From NCBI GenBank assembly GCA_947044365.1, contig OX345642.1, positions 6,611,507-6,675,506 on the forward strand: a DNA stretch of 64,000 nt, written 5' to 3'. Positions within the stretch are counted from its first letter, which is position 1. Each line of letters opens with the position of its first letter. The notes under the pieces were generated by a model that had not been told where the DNA came from, made no database searches, and worked only from the letters and a program-made list of their open reading frames with translations. This document shows positions 33,404 through 46,706 of the stretch, piece after piece. The translations under genes were made by a program, and so were the position numbers. The DNA is from Petrosia ficiformis (Eukaryota > Porifera > Demospongiae > Haplosclerida > Petrosiidae).

Positions 33404-35487
33404 TTAACATATACTCCTTGATCTATTGCTGGGAGGTTTAGTTGCCTTTTCGGTTGATTTTTTTGCAGCAGGTTGAATCTTGGTAGCTATTACATCAAAC
33501 ATAGTCTGTATGTTGGTGTCATCTAAAGCACTGACTTCAAATATTAGATCTGAAGGTATCTCGTACAATTCAGCAAGCTCCTTTGCTCGGGCTTTTGTCA
33601 CTTCCCTTTTAGGCAAATCTATCTTATTACCAACAAGGGCAACTATCAGTGGCTCCTCCCCAGCAGCGGTTCGGGCTGAACTTGCGTTACCAAGCCATGA
33701 GTCAAGAGAATCAAAACTTTCTGTCTCATCGATACTATAAACAATGAGAAGGAGCTTGGCTTCTCGGAAGTAGGTGTGTGGGATAGTACTCATGTGACGC
33801 TCCATTCCTGCTGTATCAAACATGGTTATCTAAAGTAAGAAAGAATAGTAATAAATGGAATATTGCTCTAGTGTGAAATGTTCAGAATCTATGTATATAT
33901 AATGTACTAAAACTGGATTTACACTCTTACAGAGCCCTAGCATTACATAGTACACAGAATGGCAAAGACTCTAGTGCTGTCTGGTTTCTTTTCAGGATTA
34001 AACAGAAAGATCAGAGATTCCGGTCTCTGAAACTAGACTCTAGCTCTCTTGATAAACTGGCAGTAACCAGTTTTAGTTGTAGAACACAACTAGGTGCAAC
34101 ATTTCCTGAATTAGGTACACATTATCCTGTTGGTTTTCTACTTTTAAGCAAACAAAAAAATGTCTACATAACTCAAGAACTACTTCTCTAGTGTTTGCAC
34201 AGTTAATTGTATGAGGCCATTTTGATACGAGTGCCATCGGGACGGGACCATCGCCTACGTGGCAAAGTAATACAAACCATATTTTTTCAAAATATATATC
34301 ATCTCCCAAAATATTATAATAATTATATATCATTGCTTGTTTGTATGGTCATATAATAACGAAAACGTTTACTTCAGATGGTTTACTTTATGTGTACAAA
34401 ACATATAAAGTAATAACGTTATACTGGCATTGTAATAACTTTATAACTGAAGGGTTTTAGCAAAAGCCTCTTGTTATTTTTGATCCTTGTATAATTTGAA
34501 GTCTGCCAGTAGCTCGTTGGAGCCACCGATGTTCGTAGTTTTTCCCAAAAGTTTGTGAACACACACACAGACACAGACACGGACAGACACACAATATGAT
34601 TGCCATACCCTTCTGCCTACGCTTCATGGTGAGCGTAATCACAGGGAGTTAAAAATATTGATTTAAGAATAAGAGGAGGAGTTACAATTATATATTTTTT
34701 GATAGTAAGCCATACAATATCTATAACACATTTTTGTGTGTATGAATCATCATTATTTTGTGGATGATTAGTACGCATAATTAGAAAATAATAATATTTA
34801 ATATTTATTTTATATAAAGGTTGTGAGCTGGAACCGGCAATTATTCCCTTGACAAATGAATTTACTTACAAAACGTAAACTGATAGCATGAAATTTAAAT
34901 TATATTTTAAAAGGCTGCGCTAGCACTGAGACTGAAATTTGTTTGGGTTTTGGAGTTACCATTAACAATGTAATTAATTGTGAATTTGGTGATCAAAAAT
35001 GACCTAACATTGACACGATTACTTGATAGATTTATAAAGGAAACACACATGGGTGGATTACTAGATAACTGGAACGATTTGGATCAACCAAACATGGTCC
35101 CTAGACCCGGGGATTAACGATCACATGAGCACTTGCCAGGACTCTAAGAGCAAAACATTGCAGTCCTGTCGTGCCGCTACTGTAGAAACAGTGTGGGGGA
35201 AAGTGTAGGGATATGGTAGATTGTCAAAATCAGACCTGTCTAGGGTTAATAACCCCTGCCCAGTAAAAAAACTTTCAATTTTACAGTTACTGCAATAATG
35301 TGTCACTTACAGAAACTTTCTTTCCATCTATCAACCAACTTTTCTGAAATTCAGCTATTTTCTGATCTCCTCCAGGTGGATCAAATTCACCAGTGCGAAA
35401 TCTTGTGAAGATAGAAGTCTTTCCCACACCTACATCACCCACTAAGATCACTTTATCGGGAAGCGAATTCAACAGATCGTCGGCCAT
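33404..35487 (-). CDS. Atypical Ras/Rab-like small GTPase C, two exons
   Basis: Exon 1 is 35311-35487, exon 2 33404-33829 (donor GTAAGT, acceptor TTTAG, phase 0), 200 residues. P-loop GDVGVGKTS, G3 FDTAGMER (Met where catalytic Gln normally is), VGNKIDL, and EVSALDD at G5. Switch I (FDPPGGDQKIAEFQKSW) has no obvious equivalent of the conserved Thr. The segment SSARTAAGEEPLIVALVG is longer than in gene A. The C terminus NRSRSIC ends in a single Cys with no CAAX, CC or CxC. The family is clear; the specific subfamily is not. The intron of about 1.5 kb holds no gene; it includes a CA-rich stretch near 34558-34600. Confidence 0.82.
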
Positions 35488-36328
35488 TGCTAATTAATTA
35501 TTCTTTGCAATTTGGTTAACGTACGTAGGTGGACCTGCGTCAGTTTGTTCACGCCTCCTCGCTCCATTTTCAGAGTTGAGCATTTCTTTCAAGTGTCGTA
35601 GACTACTGCTGTTATTGCAATACAGATTTTAAAAAGGATCAAGATCTAAGCATCAGCGGACTGTTCATTGTATGGGAGCAAAGCGCTTTTTAATGATGTA
35701 AGTTAACCTTGTTTTCAATGCAAACTTGGGTGTGGCTGGATCAACATTATTTTGTGTATATACAGTACATGTACATGCAGCAAATATTTTACATAGTGGT
35801 GAGAATAATAACTCATAAAAGTAGAGGGATTGTCTTTGTAGTGTTAACTTAGAAATATTGTAGTATCATAGCCAGACAGTCTCGTTTCCAGAATTCCAAG
35901 TATAGGGTCAGTCTCGAACCTGCATATGTGAATCGAATCACTCATGCCAGATGGATTATTATGGCCTGCAGGACTGTCCCTATGATTGCTTTCCCATGGA
36001 TTCTTATATATAAGTTTGTGTCACATACACTGTACATGTTACATGCGTAGTTAAGGAAGTTAAGTCATTCAAGAGCTCGGCGTAGTGTGTAAACAAATGT
36101 GTAATCTAGCTATAGTAAAACCTGTCTACATGATTCATTGCATACTATAGAAGTAATTGTAGTCAATAATCAAGCATTTTGCATAGTGAATGTTGTTATT
36201 AGTTTAAAAAAACACATTCAAAAATGCATTTTAAGTCATCTCATATTTCATTGTGAAATGATTCCTGTAAGTATATCACCATGTTTATATACTTATGTAT
36301 TAAACTATGTATAATTTATTATTAGGTG

Positions 36329-36364
<36 letters not shown>

Positions 36365-37755
36365 GGCATTGGAATGTATATGGAATAATTCTGGAATTTT
36401 AATTTAATGATAAGGGATGGAATTTTGTAACTGCCATTTTTAATCAAAGAATATGGTCATTATACTAGTATGGCGAATGCTATATACAATTCTGCTTCAA
36501 TTCCATTGCTCTTTGCACAACTGCTCAAGAACTGAAACATTCATCGAACACTAGTTTTATAATTCCATAGTTAGTAAAAAGAAGTTTACAGTGAAGTTTA
36601 ATATACACAAATGTATGTATTTATTACAATACAATACAATGTGTAATTGTATGAAATTGTAACACTGCCTGAAATCCATTGGAATGAATTTGAGTTTTCA
36701 AAGAATGAATTATGATTGATCAAAATTTAGCAAATTACTCAAGAATTGAATTTAGTGTCTACTAGTAAGAATGTGAATTGAATGATTCCAATTCCAATGC
36801 CACTTACATGCATATACATAATTATTATGTATTTATGTATATATGCATGTTGTATGTATGCATTTATTTATATAATTTAGTAAATGTGCATAATATGTAT
36901 GCTGTATGCATTTATGTATTCTGTATGTACATGTACATATATGCATATGTATGTATGTGTATGTATATATAGTTGTATTACTATATAATAGTACACCAAA
37001 TAATGTATATAACAAAATTGTTATACTATATAATATATACTTGGCAATCATAACTTATAGGTATGGCTAAGGAATGAATTATAATTTTGTTATGGCATGT
37101 TAACTATATTCACATATACGTGTTGGTAGTAATTAGTTGGCTATAAAAAACACATCTTTGATGTTACTATTTTTAGAACAATCTGCTGATTCTTATCTAT
37201 AAATCATTTTTGAGCTTTGGAGGTAGGCAAAGGAGGTACCAGAGAAGGGAAGACTAGGAACTTGAAACAAGTGAGATTTGTGTGCATGAGTAATTAATTA
37301 GCCAAAACTGTGTTATCTTAGTGAAGCATGTCAATAAAGAATAACTGTTAAAAACTATAAGCCTACAACAATGTGATTCTATATCACAAAAGATTGTAAT
37401 AAAAATAATTATAATAATTATAATTAATTCTGTATGTTGGATATCAGATAAGCCACAGGTATTAGAGATAGATATATTACTGTCTTATAGTAGATGCAGG
37501 TACAATATACAGTTGGATATGTTGGTGAATGTGGCTGGTAGCATATATACCAATCAGCAATGGTGAATTTTGAACAACTAGAGTGTTTCAACTGGACTTA
37601 GCATTATCAACTCAAAACAAGCCTAATGGAATTGCCAAACATTTCACCATTATGGTAACATGTCCTAAGATACATGTACATATACATAGGTGTGCGTATA
37701 TTATTAATAAGTGTGTGTATATTATTAATATATGACCATTGTCTGTACTTAGATA
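35488..37755. other. Intergenic region between GTPase C and the Rac-like gene
   Basis: The two genes diverge, so both promoters lie here. It contains a (TA)n run at 36330-36362 and a possible inverted-repeat element at 36365-36801. Short Tyr/Met/Cys-rich frames near 36778-37051 reflect atgta-rich DNA. ATG 37756 is preceded by cttagata, which could be a 5'-UTR intron acceptor. Confidence 0.5.
36365..36801. mobile_element. Possible inverted-repeat element
   Basis: Starts GGCATTGGAAT and ends ATTCCAATGCC, an exact 11-bp inverted pair, with related ggaatt/aattcc motifs inside both ends. No coding capacity. No target-site duplication is evident. Confidence 0.45.
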
Positions 37756-40700
37756 ATGTCCATAAAGCATATCAAATGTGTTGTAGTGGGAGATGGTGCA
37801 GTAGGTAAGACATGTCTCCTAATGACCTATACAACCAACTCTTTCCCTGGAGAGTATATCCCAACTGTCTTTGACAATTATGCTGCAAATGTGATACTGG
37901 ACGAGAAACCCATTAGAATTGGACTATGGGATACTGCTGGTAAATTGTTAAAATTAATATTTATGTGTGTATCTGGATAAAAGATATTCTCATTATGATG
38001 TATTAGTGATTATTGTAACTTCTAATTATACACATGTTCCTATCACAGTGCTAACATCTGATGTGGTATATGATCTTATGTTTTCCCATTGACTATGAAT
38101 ATGTGCTACTAAACATAGTATTATATAACAAATAGTACTAAAGGTCATTCACGTTAAGCATGATATTGAGTTACAGTATAATCATGTATTAACCTTATGA
38201 CATTAAACTATACACTGTATTACATATCAGTTATTGAGTTACAGTATAATCATGTATTAACCTTATGACATTAAACTATACACTATATTACATATAAGTT
38301 ATTGAGTTACAGTATAATCATGTATTAACCTTATGACATTAAACTATACACTGTATTACATATCAGTTATTGAGTTACAGTATAATCATGTATTAACCTT
38401 ATGACATTAAACTATACACTATATTACATATAAGTTATTGAGTTACAGTATAATCATGTATTAACCTTATGACATTAAACTATACACTATATTACATATA
38501 AAGTCATCACATTCTAGTTTTGAGGTCATTATGAATGTGAACAGACGTTTGTAACATTACGATATTTAATAGACACACTTTATCAGGAATGGAGTGGGGA
38601 TTCCACATACCCGACACCGTTAAAGTTTATTAGATACTTTCAACCATTCAGTCTCGTGATAACCATAATTACTACTTTATAATCAATAAAGAAGTATATA
38701 TGGATAGTTAATTGTCATATGATGTTCCATGTCAAACCAATTACTTTAGGCCCCTCTGCTCTGACATGGAAGTTTTTTTATGGACAATAATTATAGTATA
38801 CCAATTTAATTAGTAAGAAGCTCGTTTTGTAGTGAATTTCATCAGTGCTTTAGGTATGTAGTTTTATTTTTGTCATAACAGAATGTTTTTAACCTGGATG
38901 TGTTATAATATAAATACGAAAATGAAACTAAACTATGAAAACAAAATCTATTCTTTAGGTCAGGAAGACTACGAGAGGATCAGGCCTCTATCCTACCCGC
39001 AGACTGATGTGTTTCTCATTTGTTTCTCTCTTGTCAGCCACACTTCCTATCATAATGTATCATATAAGGTTAGATGTAATGATGGAAGGAAGTGAGGTTT
39101 TAGTTATAGCCAGTTACTATGTTGTTGCTATGTGTTGTATTGGAGATTATAGACTGGTTTACAGTGGCAGATCTAGAAATCTAAAAAGTGGGGGTTTCAA
39201 TACAATAGTTTTAGCTCATTAAGTATTCATGAGTGCGTGTTCAATACATTTTGCACCTTTAATTGCCAGACAAGTCTTTTGACAAAGTTCTCTGTCTGGA
39301 AAGATCTATAACTGGTAAGTAGCCTGGTGTCATATCGGGACAGTTGGCAAATGTCATGATGCAAACTTACTATAAGTTACTAACTTAGCACTAGCTATCA
39401 TGATTTATTATATTGATGTATTGGCTTGAAAACAAATTTGGAACAATTACTAATCATATTCAGTCACTATTACTAGCATCAATAAAGGCAATTTTGATTA
39501 ATGTAATTGATATCGTAATAATAGTAGTAATTATATACACCTACTGGGAGGGATTCATGTTATTTAGATCCCAAGGGCGAAGCCAAGGGATGCTAAATAG
39601 CATGAATCCTGACAAATAGGTGTATAACTAATAATTTGCTGTGTAACTATTATAGTTAATTTTGCTGTATAGCCATTATGATTCTTAACACTTAAAACAT
39701 ATTCATAGCCAAATTAGCACCAAAGTTTGTCTTTTGGAAGTAAACCCACAATGACACCACACGAAATTTAGATTGTCTGAGACTTGTTTGTGGTTTCCAC
39801 TATACAAATCGAACTGCTCTATACAAAATAAATCCTGGTTCGAACCAGGATTTATACTATAATTATACAACTCTCGCCTGACGTCAAAGGGAATTATTCA
39901 TGCTAAATATGGTTTTACATAGTATAGTAATTATCAAGAAAACAAATAATACTATTTGAAAGTAGGGAGTTAACATGCGTGGGTGGATCCAAGATATATA
40001 CTGTATAGTAGTTTGACATGTAACATACATAGGAAAAATGTTTAAATGAATTGTAAAATATTTCATTGTTTGAACATTTTTATTGCATTTAATTTTTATA
40101 CTAAACAGAGCCCCTAGATAATTTTATTATCAGGAGCTTATGAACAGCAAAGGAATGTCCAAATGTATATACCCAGACAGACTGTTAAAACTAGGATCTT
40201 TATGTGGGTGTGCACTAGTGATGTCATGATATGTCATGGTAGTCTCCCATAGCCAGACCCAACCCTCTGCTACGCGACGGGAAGGTTCTGGTCAATCCAC
40301 TGTATTAGCGTTTATCAAGAGTTTAGCCAAATGTTTGGCTATTTTAGTGGCTGACCAACTGCTAATAATATTCATAACCAAAATAAGTATATTCATACTT
40401 TCCCAGTAAGCCAGCTGTAAGAATATCATTACTACTGTTATGAATTCAATTACTAGATAACTTGATGCTCTTGACAAATGTGGGTAGGCCAGACCCTTCC
40501 CATCACATAGCAGAGGGTTGGGTCTGGCTACATGAGACTAATGTTATGCATAACATAACTATTAAAATGTATAATTACTATTATACATTTGTGTTGTTGG
40601 TAATATCCATCAATTTAAAGCACTGGTGTAAGTGGTGTACTAGAAACTATAACACTGGGGGTGGGGTCTGGAAGCCTCATACAGCATTTGACTCTGTCTT

Positions 40701-41442
40701 GTGCTGTATGAGGATCTCAGCCTCATCCCTTGTGCTATATTTCCTATACAGCACTTGCATTGGCTTTAATTAATACATATAGCAATAGTCTGAAGTATTA
40801 CAATCAGGCCCATACATAGCAGTTTAAAAAGGGGGTTCTTAATCTTAGTGTATGTAGAAAATGTTTTAGCCATGCCCACTTTTACAAGACCACACCCACT
40901 TTACAGCACTTATGTGAGACGATGCATGTAATTGTCTCATCTCCAGGGATGAGGCTATTGTATGCCAATGCACAATGATTATTAACCAACGACAACCTTT
41001 GGTCTTATCAACGATTATAATTAATAGGACATGAAAAGAGGTGTGACTCCCTAAAATCCCACCCCCCCTGAGCAATTGGATGCTTCTTTGTGGCTTCACT
41101 ACTCATAATTAAGCTCTTTGCTATTTATATTTATTTTATGTTTAGTGGCAACCAGAGGTGAGACAGCACTGTGGTGATAAAGTTCCAATTGTTCTCGTGG
41201 GTACAAAATTAGACTTAAGAGAAGACGATGTAACCACGTTGGAATTAGCAAAAGAAGGAAAAATTCCAGTCACCTATACAGATGGCTTAAAGCTACAAAG
41301 AAAGATTGAGGCCGTTAAATATATGGAATGTTCAGCTAAAACTTTAACAAATGTTCACGAAGTTTTTCAAGAGGCCCTAAGAGCAGCTATAGCAGTTAAA
41401 GAACCAAAACCCAAAAAATCATCTTGTTGTACTCTATTATAG
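37756..41442 (+). CDS. Rac/Rho-family small GTPase, three exons
   Basis: A Rho-family switch that would act on actin and membrane signalling. Exons 37756-37939, 38959-39068 and 41146-41442 give 196 residues with consistent phases (184+110+297 nt). G1 [11 protein letters not shown], switch [17 protein letters not shown]3 [20 protein letters not shown], the FLICFSLVS strand, G4 VGTKLDL, G5 ECSAKT, and a CAAX end CTLL (geranylgeranyl type) are all canonical. Overall it is nearest to Rac ([17 protein letters not shown]), but [12 protein letters not shown] and the insert region are divergent, SAK is as in RhoA, and the C-terminal polybasic tract ([11 protein letters not shown]) is modest. Intron 1 carries a 68-bp minisatellite and intron 2 several inverted-repeat elements. 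Rac-like is the best label. Confidence 0.92.
38139..38552. repeat. 68-bp minisatellite in Rac-like intron 1
   Basis: About five copies of a 68-bp unit (gttattgagttacagtataa...), with two unit types alternating A-B-A-B-B (ctgtattacatatcag and ctatattacatataag). The flanks (aaggtcattcac on the left, atgtgaacagacgtt on the right) also bound a short segment at about 5306-5384, so the array has grown inside a dispersed element. Confidence 0.85.
39534..39626. mobile_element. Hairpin inverted-repeat element (93 bp)
   Basis: The left arm TATACACCTACTGGGAGGGA followed by TTCATGTTATTTAG pairs with the right arm CTAAATAGCATGAATCCTGA followed by CAAATAGGTGTATA. Non-coding, in Rac-like intron 2. Confidence 0.75.
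40240..40540. mobile_element. TIR element, TAGTCTC family (301 bp)
   Basis: Terminal inverted repeats of about 31 bp: TAGTCTCCCATAGCCAGACC at the left, GGTCTGGCTACATGAGACTA at the right, with an inner repeat agacccttccc / gggaaggttctg. Non-coding. A 58-bp relative with the same ends occurs at 59293-59350. Confidence 0.75.
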
Positions 41443-42415
41443 ATATATACATATATACATATATAAATATATACATATATATAATTTTATATATAATTAT
41501 ATATATAATTATATATATTATAATATTAATTATACAAGAAAACAAATTATAATGTATCTATGCAGATAATGTATGTTTTTTGTATCACTGATTATTTTTT
41601 AATCAAGATTATTATATTATAATTATAATTATGCAATGTGATCTGTTCCTTTGGACACATCTTCTCATTATAGCATCCGACAACATCCAAGTATGAAATG
41701 ATGTACTTCAACAATTTCATTACCAACAAATAATTATACCGAGTTGTTTGAAAACAGAATCAAAAGAAGTATAATTTTAAAAAACATCTTAATAAAATGA
41801 TGGAGTATGTAAGAATATATCTCCAAACTGAAAAAGCACAGGAACGAGATTGGTATAATATTATATAGCTAGAGTAAAGACAATTTTGTTCCTGTGCTTT
41901 TCGGTTTTGATATATATCCCTACATAATCTTACATTTTTAAAAATGTTTTTGTAGCTACTTATTTACTATTGAAGTGCAGTCAATAACTATACATCAAAT
42001 GTTTGAATTACAACACCAGATACACACAAATTATACAATTTTATAAGAATAATAAACTGAAAATGTTATACAAAAATCTACAATAAATTTTAATGTTAAT
42101 ACACGATGAGCAAAGTTAAAGGCTTCTGGCAGAAGAAAAAATATTGTATATATATATACGTGCTTGATTCAGGAGAGTTCCATATTTTGGATTGATGATC
42201 CTATAATAGTAGTTTCAGTACTCCATATATATGCACATGGGTGGACATTCTATGAGGTTGAGAAGAATTATAATTATATAGTATAATTATATAGATAAAA
42301 TATGCTATTGTTCACATCAATCAAAATGCATAGTATACAAGTTTGCTATAATAATGATTTTGGCTTTTGTGTATGAATAATTATAGTTATATATAACAAA
42401 ATCTTTCTTACATAC
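41443..42415. other. AT-rich spacer after the Rac-like gene
   Basis: Starts with TA-rich low-complexity DNA (41443-41520). The segment gtatcactgattattttttaatcaag near 41582 recurs near 45520. No gene is seen; a third exon for the gene at 42416-44065 was looked for and not found. Confidence 0.5.
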
Positions 42416-44065
42416 CACATAGTACAAATCTTGTTTCTAAATGACTTTCACCTTCATCAGGAGAGCGAAACACAACTTGTTTTCCATTGCAAAAAGCTCC
42501 AACTTTGTGCTGTGTGGCAACAGTAACACCAGTTATACTTTGGATCGAAAAGTGACTCAAGAGCTCCACTAAATCTATTTTTTGATATTCTAATATATCC
42601 AAAGTAGTCTTATTATCAATATGTTGAATGCAAGGATCAGTTCCATTGCTAATTATAACACTAAAATAAATTACTAAATCCACTTTGTTATCTGGCAACC
42701 AAACAGAGTGACACATAAGTTTGCCAATAGGTGTTGGAGATGGGACATTTGGAATAGTGTCATCAGGAACAAATAGATATGAAGTGACATTTTCTATGAT
42801 AATATTATTGCAAAGATCAGCATCCACTGTAGCATTGGCATCCACTGTAGCATTGAGTGAAACTTCAACTACAACTCCAAGCTCTGGTAGACATTCTTCT
42901 GGAGTACCAGGAAAGCAAATCTCTTCACAATCTGTAGAGAGAGAGCGAATGTTACAATAATTATTCTTTCGCTACACTGCAAAAAAAAAACAGTTAATTT
43001 AGTGGTTAGTACAGTTGCAAGGATTTAACAATTAGTTGGTTGTTCAGAATACATACATCTCATACCACATGTAATTTTATATGACCATCAAAAAGGTTTG
43101 TAAACCCGCAAACACATAATTTAATTTATACCTTCCAATACTTGGTGCATATTATGTCGTAGTAACATATATGCATGTAGCCACAACATCCTCTATGACA
43201 ATTGACAATCTAAATTGAAACTCATGCTATTCCTTGTGACTGTACTAACCAATAAAATGGTTATTTTAACGATTTATTTTTTGCAGTGTACGGAGAAGTA
43301 TAATTAGGAATAGAAACCTTATTATATAGCAGGTACATTTTATACAATAAAATTCTGTATAACTATAATTGTAATAATAATTTTCATACCACATAGTTCA
43401 AAAGCTGCAGAACGATCGGTATCTCTACCTCTACTACCTCTACTGCCTCTACTGCGAGATCTACTGCCACCTCTTGGAAAACCGACTTGTGTTCCATTAC
43501 AAAAAGCTCCAACACTTCTCTCCACCCGTACAGAAACCCTAAATTCAACATCAACTTCAGATCCCAATAAAGGTACTGTAATTATTATGGTACGGGGAAA
43601 ACGTGGTCTTCGAAACTCTCGAGGACTGAAGAGCTCCTCCAATGCATCACGTTGATTTTCCAATATTTCCAGAGTAGTCTCATCACTGACATTAAAAATG
43701 CAGGGATCTGATGTTTGATTGATGACAACATCAAAACTAATGTCTAATCTTCTTGCAGTTCCAGATCTTCCCCTGGATCCAGATCTTCCTCTGGATCCAC
43801 TCCTTCCTCGTTCATTACACATGAGGTCACCAAATTTCATCATGAGGGATTTGGTTGGAATATTAGTACCAGGAATAAATAGAGCTGATATCGCATCAGT
43901 GACCAATTGACTATCAATAGTGATATTTTCACACGGATCATCACTTATGCCACCCCTGAGCCTCACTTCAGCTACAACTCCAAGTAATGGTAGACATTGC
44001 TGTTGTGCACTGACAGTAGCTAGTACAACAGTTCCAAGGAACACGACAGTAAACACGCCATACAT
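42416..44065 (-). CDS. Unrecognised secreted protein with two six-Cys domains (family member 1)
   Basis: Exon 1 is 43390-44065 and exon 2 42416-42931, both phase 1 at their donors. The signal peptide is MYGVFTVVFLGTVVLATVSA. Domain 1 runs from CLPLLGVVAEV to FELCG with six Cys, several N-glycosylation sites (NIT, NQT, NVS, NGT) and an inserted Arg/Ser/Gly repeat (GRSGSR units). Exon 2 begins DCEEICFPGTPEECLPELGV and contains a second copy of the domain without the basic insert, keeping the six Cys (CLPELGV, LCNNI, LMCHS, PCIQHI, GAFCNGKQV, VLCG). The end is uncertain: reading through the donor gives a stop at 42408, about 399 residues, or an unseen further exon is used. Function unknown; probably extracellular. 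Confidence 0.7.
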
Positions 44066-44520
44066 GTTGAACAATGAAGGGTAGTTCAACATATTTTGAA
44101 TGGCTTCTGCACAACACGGCTTCTTCAAGTAGTAGCTATATAGTAGTGTAGCAGTTTAATGAATAGATGTGTATATATGTAATATTATATATAATTTAAT
44201 TAAGTGTACACATAATTATTTATCGCCACAATAATAAAACAACTATGTTATGGTAGTTGGTTGTAGCTATAGTGTAGTAGTAGATGCATGTATACATTGA
44301 TTGTGAGAACACTATTACAATATTCTACAGAACATGTGTAGTGATATTTGATACTTATGTTCATTTCCAATTTAATTATAAAGATACTATTACCACACCT
44401 ATAAATTATAATTACCATGGAACATAGTCAGGCGTGGCCTGACTCTTGACCCTAGCCCACGCCTGACTACATAGAACATGTGTAGCAGTTTGTGGATATT
44501 TGACTAGTTGAATCTAGCTT

Positions 44521-44709
44521 AAGTAGAGAGACACACAGTCGAATTTGCCTGACCTAAGTATATGATATTGTCTATGAAATACTCTTCCTCAACCTGGCTC
44601 TAGTGGATCAGATGATAGAGCATCTGACTAGTATTCAGAAGGTCCTGCGTTCAAATTGCCAGCACGCCCATGGGCCAGTATTTTTTCTGCACATGTGTCT
44701 CTCTACTAT
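44521..44709 (+). repeat. tRNA-derived element with inverted ends
   Basis: Begins AAGTAGAGAGACACACAG and ends TGTGTCTCTCTACT. The tRNA-like centre has a GATGATAGAGCATCTGAC D-arm/anticodon region and a degraded T-arm (GCGTTCAAATTGCC). This is the most complete copy with both ends. Confidence 0.75.
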
Positions 44710-44779
44710 TTCAATAATACTCTACTTTGAGATCTAAATAATTATTACTAAAATATTAATAGCTTTGACAACGGGTACT

Positions 44780-44985
44780 CACTAGAGATTCAAGTTTGGT
44801 TTGGGGGGAAGCTAATTTGGTAAGGAAATTTTTTTGATTGGCCACACCCATTTTCCCTCCTTAAACCACACTCATGACAACTGTTCTGCAAACCGCTGTA
44901 GACACTACTTTGAAGTAGTACTGAAGATTTGGGGGGGAGGCTCCTCCCTTCACCACCTCCCCCCAGTAGATAGAACTCAGGTAAT
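44780..44985 (+). repeat. Dispersed repeat, copy 2
   Basis: Segment with gttctgcaaaccgctgtaga and a g-run followed by aggctcctccctt. Related to 47338-47500 and, inverted, to 31085-31200. Confidence 0.5.
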
Positions 44986-44991
44986 GGTTTC

Positions 44992-45068
44992 AGTACCGCT
45001 ACTGCAACTTTGAGAGAACTGACTTGTGTTCCATTACAAAAAGCTCCAACATTTCTCCCCCATAGAGT
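44992..45068 (-). pseudogene. Secreted-family relic (3' domain fragment)
   Basis: A fragment encoding the GAFCNGTQV region of the six-Cys domain on the minus strand, cut on both sides. Confidence 0.6.
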
Positions 45069-46706
45069 AACCCTTTTTTGTTTCTATACAGTATTATCAA
45101 ATTAGGTGTCGACTCAATACAAACATACCTTAATTACTATACGCAACACCATTTGTAAAGACCATTTCATTGTTTTCCAGCATATATGTGTAGTAACATA
45201 TTGTACATACAGGGTGTATAAAGTATAATTATGAACTGTTAGGTTTCTATGTAAAATGAATAACAGAATCAAAGATAGTGTGTACATAAACATACAAGAA
45301 GAGTTAATAGTAGCTAATAGCTAGTAGCTTGCAGTACTACTATATGCATAATGATGAAACAGATCTGTTCACTCTATTACACAAAGAAGTCCAATATTCT
45401 GTACAATAATATTTAGATCTCAATTCTCAAGAGAAGAATTGTGAAATGAATTAGGTGTAGTTCCAAACAGAACCATAATGATTCAGTATTGCTTCTGCTA
45501 ATTAATAGCATATGTTTTTTGTATCACTGATTATTTTTTAATCAAGATTATTATATTATAATTATAATAATTATGCAATGTGATCTGTTCCTTTGGACAC
45601 ATCTTGATGTTACAGTACTTCAACAAATACCAAGTCGTTTAAAATTTAAAAATAGAATTCAAAGCAAGAATAATAAAAAAACATCTTAAAAAATGAAAGA
45701 GTGTGTACGTATATGTGAGTGGATACATATCACAGCTGAAAAAGCACCGCAACAACACTGGTATGAACGGTTCCTATACAGTATTATCAAATTTTTGTTT
45801 CTATACAGTATTATCAAATGTTTTAACAGTATTATCAAATTAGGCGTCAACTCAGTACAAACATACACTTAATTATTACACACAACACTATTCAATACCA
45901 TTTGTAAAGACCACTTCATTGTTTTCTAGAATATACGTGTAGTAACATTGTACATACAGGGTGTGTATGGTATAATTATAAACTGTTTATAGGCTTCCTA
46001 TGCATAATGGTACAAAGATAGTGTGTACTTATACATAAACATACAGGAATAGCTAATAGCAGCTAATAGTAGCTTGTAGTACTATTGGATTTATATGCAT
46101 AATGATGAAACAGATCTGTTCACTCTGTTACACAAAGAAGTCCAATAGTACTAATATTCTGTAGAATATTTAGATCTTAATTCTCAAGAAAAGAATTGTG
46201 AAGTGATTGTAATCTAATTAGGTATGGTTCCAAAGTTGTTCCAAACCATAACAATTCAGATTTTTATCTCTGTTTAGAATTGCTTCTGCTAATTAATAGC
46301 ATCAAGTAATGCTTATATGCTAGCATTTTAATTAATGTAGCACAAGGGTGGGGCTCAAGATTAGACAATGCATGCAACAAAGTGAGTGCATTATTTAATC
46401 AAGTGCCACAAAACCATGAAGAGTGGTATAAAAAATTTAGTGTTTATCACATGATATTTCTAATCTTTTGGACACATTTTTCTTAAGTAGTTAATGCATT
46501 TTTAATTGTGCATTATGCTGTTTAAAATGCAATCAGGTGACTAGTATATGAAAACGTGATTGAATGAATGTCACATGATTGGCACCTCAGGAATGTAGAC
46601 AAATTTTCAAAATTTGTGGAGAGGGTAGTTACATTCCTACATATGATTAACTAAAAGAGGGAGTATTATACCGAGTAAATAAAGCTAATGGCAATACACA
46701 GATTAA

